From Curvibacter sp. GWA2_63_95 (GTDB taxonomy: Bacteria; Pseudomonadota; Gammaproteobacteria; Burkholderiales; Burkholderiaceae_C): a DNA stretch of 40,088 nt. The DNA lies in the NCBI GenBank assembly GCA_001795455.1, contig MGPB01000027.1, positions 1-40,088 on the forward strand. Direction: 5' to 3'. This document shows positions 33,361 to 40,088 of this stretch, piece by piece (position 1 is the first letter of the stretch; the number at the start of each line of letters is the position of its first letter). The notes under the pieces were generated by a model. It worked only from the letters and a program-made list of their open reading frames with translations. It did not search any database and was not told the origin of the DNA. A program made the position numbers and the translations under genes.

Positions 33361-33834
33361 ATGCCTCAAATACAACTAACTCCCGCTCAGCGCAAGGATC
33401 ACCGCGCTGAAGCCCACCACCTGGACCCCGTGGTCATGGTGGGCGGCGATGGCCTGACGGCCAACGTCAAAAAAGAAATCGATGCGGCGCTCAACGCCCA
33501 TGGCCTGATCAAAGTGCGTGTTTTCTCGGATGACCGCGCCGCCCGCGAAGAGATGTTCAAGACCCTGGCGGACGAACTCAATGCAGCGCCTATTCAGCAC
33601 ATCGGCAAGCTGCTGGTGCTTTGGCGCCCCCAGCCCGAGAAAGAAAAAGTCGTTGACGAGGACCGCAAGCCGGGCCCGCGCGATTTCAAGGTGCTGAAAT
33701 TTGGCCGCCCCGGCCAGCGCCCCGAAGTCAAAACCCTGCGCGTACTGGGCAACCAGCGCCTGACGCCTGGTGGCAACGTGAAACGTGCCAAACCCAAGCC
33801 AAAAACCAGTCTGAAAAAACGCAGCCAGACCTGA
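33361..33834 (+). CDS. yhbY: YhbY family RNA-binding protein (CRM domain)
   Basis: A 157-residue protein. The first 95 or so residues form the CRM/YhbY domain ([27 protein letters not shown], and GKLLVLWRP with the preceding helix), which binds pre-50S ribosomal particles. A basic C-terminal tail ends in [12 protein letters not shown]. It is longer than the 97-residue E. coli protein. The ATG at 33361 lacks a Shine-Dalgarno sequence and lies where the predicted transcript would start. Unlike its neighbours it is on the plus strand. A strong terminator follows. Confidence 0.93.
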   Translation: MPQIQLTPAQRKDHRAEAHHLDPVVMVGGDGLTANVKKEIDAALNAHGLIKVRVFSDDRAAREEMFKTLADELNAAPIQHIGKLLVLWRPQPEKEKVVDEDRKPGPRDFKVLKFGRPGQRPEVKTLRVLGNQRLTPGGNVKRAKPKPKTSLKKRSQT

Positions 33835-33856
33835 AATCTGGCGCAATACCACTGAC

Positions 33857-33884
33857 AACCGGAGCCTGGTGCTCCGGTTTTTTT
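33857..33884 (+). terminator. Terminator after yhbY
   Basis: AACCGGAGC (33857-33865), loop CTGGT, then GCTCCGGTT (33871-33879), with a T-run to 33884. It lies 22 bp after the stop. Confidence 0.92.
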
Positions 33885-34320
33885 ATGCCGACTCGGAACT
33901 ACCTTGCGGCGCTGTACCTGCTGCCACCAGTTTGCCAAACACGACCAGCGCGCAGATCCACTGGCCGAAGTACATGGCACTGCCCACGCGGTGCCAGAGC
34001 GCCAGGTTGTCGCGTGCGACGATGCGTGGTGCCACCGCCAGCTCTACCAGCAGCGCCAGCAACACGCCAGCCACTACAAAAAGTGTAGCTTCTCGCGCAG
34101 TATCCACGGGGGTTAGAGGCCGATTTGATCTAAAAGCCATGAGCAGCAACGCACCGCACACCACCGACACCCAGGTCTGCGCAGCAAACAGCTTGGCGGC
34201 CATCTGCCCCGCCAGGGCGGGGGTAGGCAGGTGCACAAACAACATGGGCACCACCATAAATCCCAGCACGCTCAGGCTCATGGCCCAAGCCGCTGCCAAC
34301 CACACGGGGAGTTGGCGCAT
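33883..34320 (-). CDS. DUF4149-type integral membrane protein
   Basis: A 145-residue protein with four predicted membrane helices (about 7-29, 40-62, 78-98 and 115-133). The opening LAAAWAMSLSVLGFMVVP and the late LWHRVGSAMYFGQW resemble the DUF4149 family, whose function is unknown. Its ATG shares one base with the greA stop (TGATG), so it is probably cotranslated with greA. The cytoplasmic loop of about residues 63-82 is encoded by a copy of the dispersed repeat, which therefore lies within a coding sequence. Confidence 0.82.
   Translation of the reverse strand: MRQLPVWLAAAWAMSLSVLGFMVVPMLFVHLPTPALAGQMAAKLFAAQTWVSVVCGALLLMAFRSNRPLTPVDTAREATLFVVAGVLLALLVELAVAPRIVARDNLALWHRVGSAMYFGQWICALVVFGKLVAAGTAPQGSSESA
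34071..34128 (-). repeat. Dispersed repeat embedded in the DUF4149 gene
   Basis: Minus strand: GGCCTCTAACCCCCGTGGAT, ACTGCGCGAGAAGCTACAC, then TTTTTGTAG. These are the same elements as the arsA-end copy. It encodes the loop between membrane helices two and three in frame. Confidence 0.68.
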
Positions 34321-34796
34321 CAGATGTAGTGAACGGCCACGACCTCGTAGGCGCGCTCGCCACCGGGGGCCTGCACCACCGCAGTGTCACCCTCTACCTT
34401 GCCAATCAGGGCACGGGCAATCGGGCTGCTGATGTTGATCAGACCCTGCTTCAGGTCGGCCTCGTCCTCACCCACGATCTGGTACTTCACACGCTGACCG
34501 CTGTCTTCATCTTCCAATTCAACCGTGGCGCCAAACACCACGCGGCCGTCGGCCTGGATCGTCGTCGGATCGATGACCTGGGCCGCAGACAACTTGCCCT
34601 CCACCTCCTGAATACGGCCTTCGATAAAGCCCTGGCGCTCCTTCGCGGCGTCGTAGTCGGCGTTCTCGCTCAGGTCGCCCTGGGCACGCGCCTCGGCGAT
34701 GGCCTGGATGACAGAGGGACGCTCCACGGTCTTGAGTTTGTGCAGCTCGGCCTTGAGCATCTCAGCGCCGCGTTTGGTAATGGGATAGGTTGCCAT
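34320..34796 (-). CDS. greA: Transcription elongation factor GreA
   Basis: A 158-residue factor that enters the RNA polymerase secondary channel and stimulates cleavage of backtracked RNA. The N-terminal coiled coil carries the acidic tip [14 protein letters not shown] (about 40-53). The C-terminal FKBP-like domain ends [15 protein letters not shown]. Length matches the family exactly when the ATG at 34796 is used. carB lies upstream on the same strand, with two hairpins between. Confidence 0.97.
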   Translation of the reverse strand: MATYPITKRGAEMLKAELHKLKTVERPSVIQAIAEARAQGDLSENADYDAAKERQGFIEGRIQEVEGKLSAAQVIDPTTIQADGRVVFGATVELEDEDSGQRVKYQIVGEDEADLKQGLINISSPIARALIGKVEGDTAVVQAPGGERAYEVVAVHYI

Positions 34797-34835
34797 GGTG
34801 TCTCTAACTAGGTATTTTGGGGGCCTCAAAGTACA

Positions 34836-34895
34836 AGGACAGTGCGGCGCTTGCGCGCGGCACTGTCCTATGCAGTTGGCAAGATTATGCCAACT
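34836..34895. other. Two tandem hairpins between carB and greA
   Basis: AGGACAGTGC (34836-34845) pairs with GCACTGTCCT (34860-34869), and AGTTGGCA (34874-34881) pairs with TGCCAACT (34888-34895). Neither has a clear T-run on the minus strand. They may act as processing sites, a weak terminator of carB, or a greA leader structure. Confidence 0.6.
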
Positions 34896-34906
34896 TATCT
34901 GTCGAT

Positions 34907-38161
<3,255 letters not shown>

Positions 38162-38199
38162 GGTGAGACTCGTAGCTTTTGGGGCTCTTTACGTTTTAA

Positions 38200-38868
38200 T
38201 TAATTCAGGCTTGCGGTGGCCAGCTTGGCGCCAAACCACACAAACAGGCCGCCCACCGCACTGGACAGGCTGGCGCTCAGGCGCTTGCGGCGGCCAAAAC
38301 CCTGGGCCAGGCGGGCGCCCGCAAAAATCAGGGCAGACAAATACAACGCGCTGAACACCATGATGATGGCGCTCAGGATCAGGAAAGGCACGGCGGGCGT
38401 GGCGTAGCTCGGGTCGATGAACTGCACGAAGAAGGACAGCAGAAACAAAATCGCCTTCGGGTTCAGCAGGCTGATGACCAGGGCACGCTTGAAGGGCTGC
38501 TGCAGGTTGGCGGTGGCTTGCGCCACGGCGGCGTCTGCGGACACCTCCGCCGGATCGACGCTGCGCCACTTCTTCACCGCGGCAATGAACAGGTTCACAC
38601 CCACCCAGGTCAGGTAGGCCGCCCCCGCATACTTCACCACCATGAACAGGGCCGGGTAGGTACGCAACAGGCTGGCCGCGCCCAACGCAGTGAGCAACAG
38701 CAAAATCGTGTCGCCCACAAACACACCCATGGCGCCCTGGTAACCGGCCTTGACGCCGCGCACGGTGGCCACCGACAGAACAAACAAGGAGTTGGGGCCG
38801 GGCAGCAAGATGATGCCCAAAGCGCCTATCACGTAGGTCCAGAGGTCGGTGACACCGTAGAAGCTCAT
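38200..38868 (-). CDS. LysE/RhtB family amino-acid exporter
   Basis: A 222-residue inner-membrane protein with about six hydrophobic segments. The family signature is LLPGPNSLFVLSVATVRGVKAG near the N-terminus, seen here in two parts: LLPGPNSLFVLS and the following GVKAGYQGAMGVFVGD. A polar central loop follows (about 115-140). LNPKAILFLLSFFVQF is also typical of the family. These carriers export amino acids such as Leu, Lys, Arg or Thr; the substrate is not determined. It is only 5 bp after carA and 38 bp before carB, so it is cotranscribed with the carbamoyl-phosphate synthase genes. Confidence 0.92.
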   Translation of the reverse strand: MSFYGVTDLWTYVIGALGIILLPGPNSLFVLSVATVRGVKAGYQGAMGVFVGDTILLLLTALGAASLLRTYPALFMVVKYAGAAYLTWVGVNLFIAAVKKWRSVDPAEVSADAAVAQATANLQQPFKRALVISLLNPKAILFLLSFFVQFIDPSYATPAVPFLILSAIIMVFSALYLSALIFAGARLAQGFGRRKRLSASLSSAVGGLFVWFGAKLATASLN

Positions 38869-38873
38869 ACAGC

Positions 38874-40043
38874 TCAGCCTGCTTTCTTTTCCATCTCAGC
38901 GATGAAGCGATCGAACAGATAGCCGATGTCGTGCGGACCGGGCGATGCTTCAGGGTGGCCCTGGAAGCAGAAGGCCGGCTTGTCAGTGCGCTCCAACCCT
39001 TGCAGCGTGTTGTCAAACAGGCTGATGTGCGTGGGGCGCAGATTGGCGGGCAGCGATTTTTCATCCACCGCAAAACCGTGGTTCTGGCTGGTGATGGAGA
39101 CGCGGCCGCTGTCCAGGTCTTTGACCGGATGGTTGGCACCGTGGTGGCCGAACTTCATCTTGAAGGTCTTGGCACCGCTGGCCAACGCCATGATCTGGTG
39201 GCCCAGGCAGATGCCGAAAGTGGGCGTGCCGGTTTCGATCAGCTCTTTGGCCGCGGCAATCGCATAGTCGCAAGGCTCGGGGTCGCCTGGGCCGTTGGAT
39301 AGGAAGATACCGTTGGGTTGGAGCTTGAGCACCTCGGCGGCGGAAGTTTGCGCAGGCACCACGGTGACCTTGCAACCACGTTCAGCCAGCATGCGCAGAA
39401 TGTTTTTCTTCACGCCAAAGTCATAGGCGACGACGTGGAACTTGGGTGCGGTCTGCTGGCCGTAGCCCTTGCCCAATGTCCACTCGGACTCGGTCCAGCC
39501 GTAGCTTTCAGTGCTGGAGACGACCTTGGCCAGATCCAGACCAGCCATGCTGGGCGCGCCCTTGGCAGCGGCCACGGCCTTTTCAATCGTTTCCTTGGTC
39601 ACCGACTCACCAGCAGCCAGCGCCAGGATGCAGCCGTTTTGCGCGCCCTGGGTGCGCAGCTGACGGGTCAGTTGGCGGGTGTCGATATTGGCAATCGCCA
39701 CGGTGCCCTCGGCGACCAGATACTCGGTCAGCGTCTGGGTTTTGCGGAAGTTGCTGGCCACCAGCGGCAAGTCTTTGATGATCAAACCGGCAGCGAAGAC
39801 CTTGTGGGACTCCACGTCTTCGGGGTTGACACCGTAGTTGCCGATGTGGGGGTAAGTCAGGGTGACGATCTGCTGGCAATAACTGGGATCGGTGAGGATC
39901 TCCTGGTAGCCGGTCATGGAGGTGTTGAACACGACTTCACCGACGGTGGAGCCTGCGGCTCCAATGGAATTGCCAATGTAGACCGTGCCGTCTGCGAGCG
40001 CCAGGATGGCGGGTGGGGTGGATCCCTTGAGAGACAAAAGCAC
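38874..40043 (-). CDS. carA: Carbamoyl-phosphate synthase small subunit (glutamine amidotransferase)
   Basis: A 389-residue subunit that hydrolyses glutamine and channels ammonia to CarB. The N-terminal domain starts [15 protein letters not shown] and contains [14 protein letters not shown]. The C-terminal class I amidotransferase domain has the catalytic Cys in [14 protein letters not shown] and the His/Glu of the triad in GHPEASPGP. The start is GTG at 40043, with GGAG six bases upstream; an in-frame TTG at 40076 is less likely. The promoter is off the window or in its last 45 bases. Confidence 0.98.
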   Translation of the reverse strand: MLLSLKGSTPPAILALADGTVYIGNSIGAAGSTVGEVVFNTSMTGYQEILTDPSYCQQIVTLTYPHIGNYGVNPEDVESHKVFAAGLIIKDLPLVASNFRKTQTLTEYLVAEGTVAIANIDTRQLTRQLRTQGAQNGCILALAAGESVTKETIEKAVAAAKGAPSMAGLDLAKVVSSTESYGWTESEWTLGKGYGQQTAPKFHVVAYDFGVKKNILRMLAERGCKVTVVPAQTSAAEVLKLQPNGIFLSNGPGDPEPCDYAIAAAKELIETGTPTFGICLGHQIMALASGAKTFKMKFGHHGANHPVKDLDSGRVSITSQNHGFAVDEKSLPANLRPTHISLFDNTLQGLERTDKPAFCFQGHPEASPGPHDIGYLFDRFIAEMEKKAG

Positions 40044-40088
40044 TGGTTTCTCCGGATGGGTTACGGGTACGCCCAAACGCGCTCAAGA

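Overview
The window is high-GC, tightly packed beta-proteobacterial chromosome, most likely Comamonadaceae (Rhodoferax/Acidovorax-like). The evidence is the gene order carA-lysE-carB-greA with yhbY-rlmE-ftsH-folP-glmM, the order phoR-phoB-phoU-pstBACS with ppk-sixA-ppx nearby, and several copies of a short repeat (core TAGCCC...GCGC...AGCT...ATAGC) that I associate with this family. I recognised no rRNA, tRNA, CRISPR array, prophage or insertion sequence.

Layout. 1-3019: 3' part of rho, a zinc-free ribosomal protein L31 gene with its own terminator, and an ArnT-like membrane glycosyltransferase. 3024-9608 (minus strand): the phosphate operon pstSCAB-phoU-phoB-phoR, with 1-4 bp overlaps at three junctions. 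9804-13156 (plus): a fasciclin lipoprotein, an orphan solute-binding protein and ppx. 13157-13660 carries no gene and holds a large foldback repeat. 13661-15469 (minus): an EAL-CBS-GGDEF protein. 15614-16120 (plus): a histone-H1-tailed putative ribbon-helix-helix protein. 16142-21522 (minus): a run read in the order GNAT N-acyltransferase (OlsB-like), metallophosphoesterase (PlcP-like), glycosyltransferase (Agt-like), ppk, sixA. 21665-27694 (plus): an arsenic cluster arsR-arsC-aqpS-arsC2-arsH-(ATP-grasp)-arsA. 27760-40043: housekeeping genes, mostly on the minus strand.

How it fits together. Reading by eye for 11-bp-spaced TGTCA units, I find PhoB-box-like arrays 37-57 bp upstream of five start codons: pstS, the fasciclin lipoprotein, the EAL-GGDEF protein, the OlsB-PlcP-Agt operon, and ppk. 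The left and middle parts of the window therefore look like a clustered Pho regulon. It would cover phosphate uptake and sensing (Pst/PhoU/PhoBR), polyphosphate turnover (Ppk/Ppx), replacement of phospholipids by phosphorus-free ornithine lipids and glycolipids (OlsB, PlcP, Agt), and a c-di-GMP enzyme. The lipid-remodelling operon diverges from the arsenic cluster, so PhoB and ArsR sites share one 142-bp intergenic region. This makes sense because arsenate enters cells through phosphate transporters.

The arsenic cluster has two unrelated arsenate reductases and an aquaporin, but no arsenite pump (ArsB/Acr3) or ArsD inside the window. It also contains an unfamiliar protein whose ATP-grasp motifs are in circularly permuted order and whose gene overlaps arsA. 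The lipid operon and this protein are the most interesting items here.
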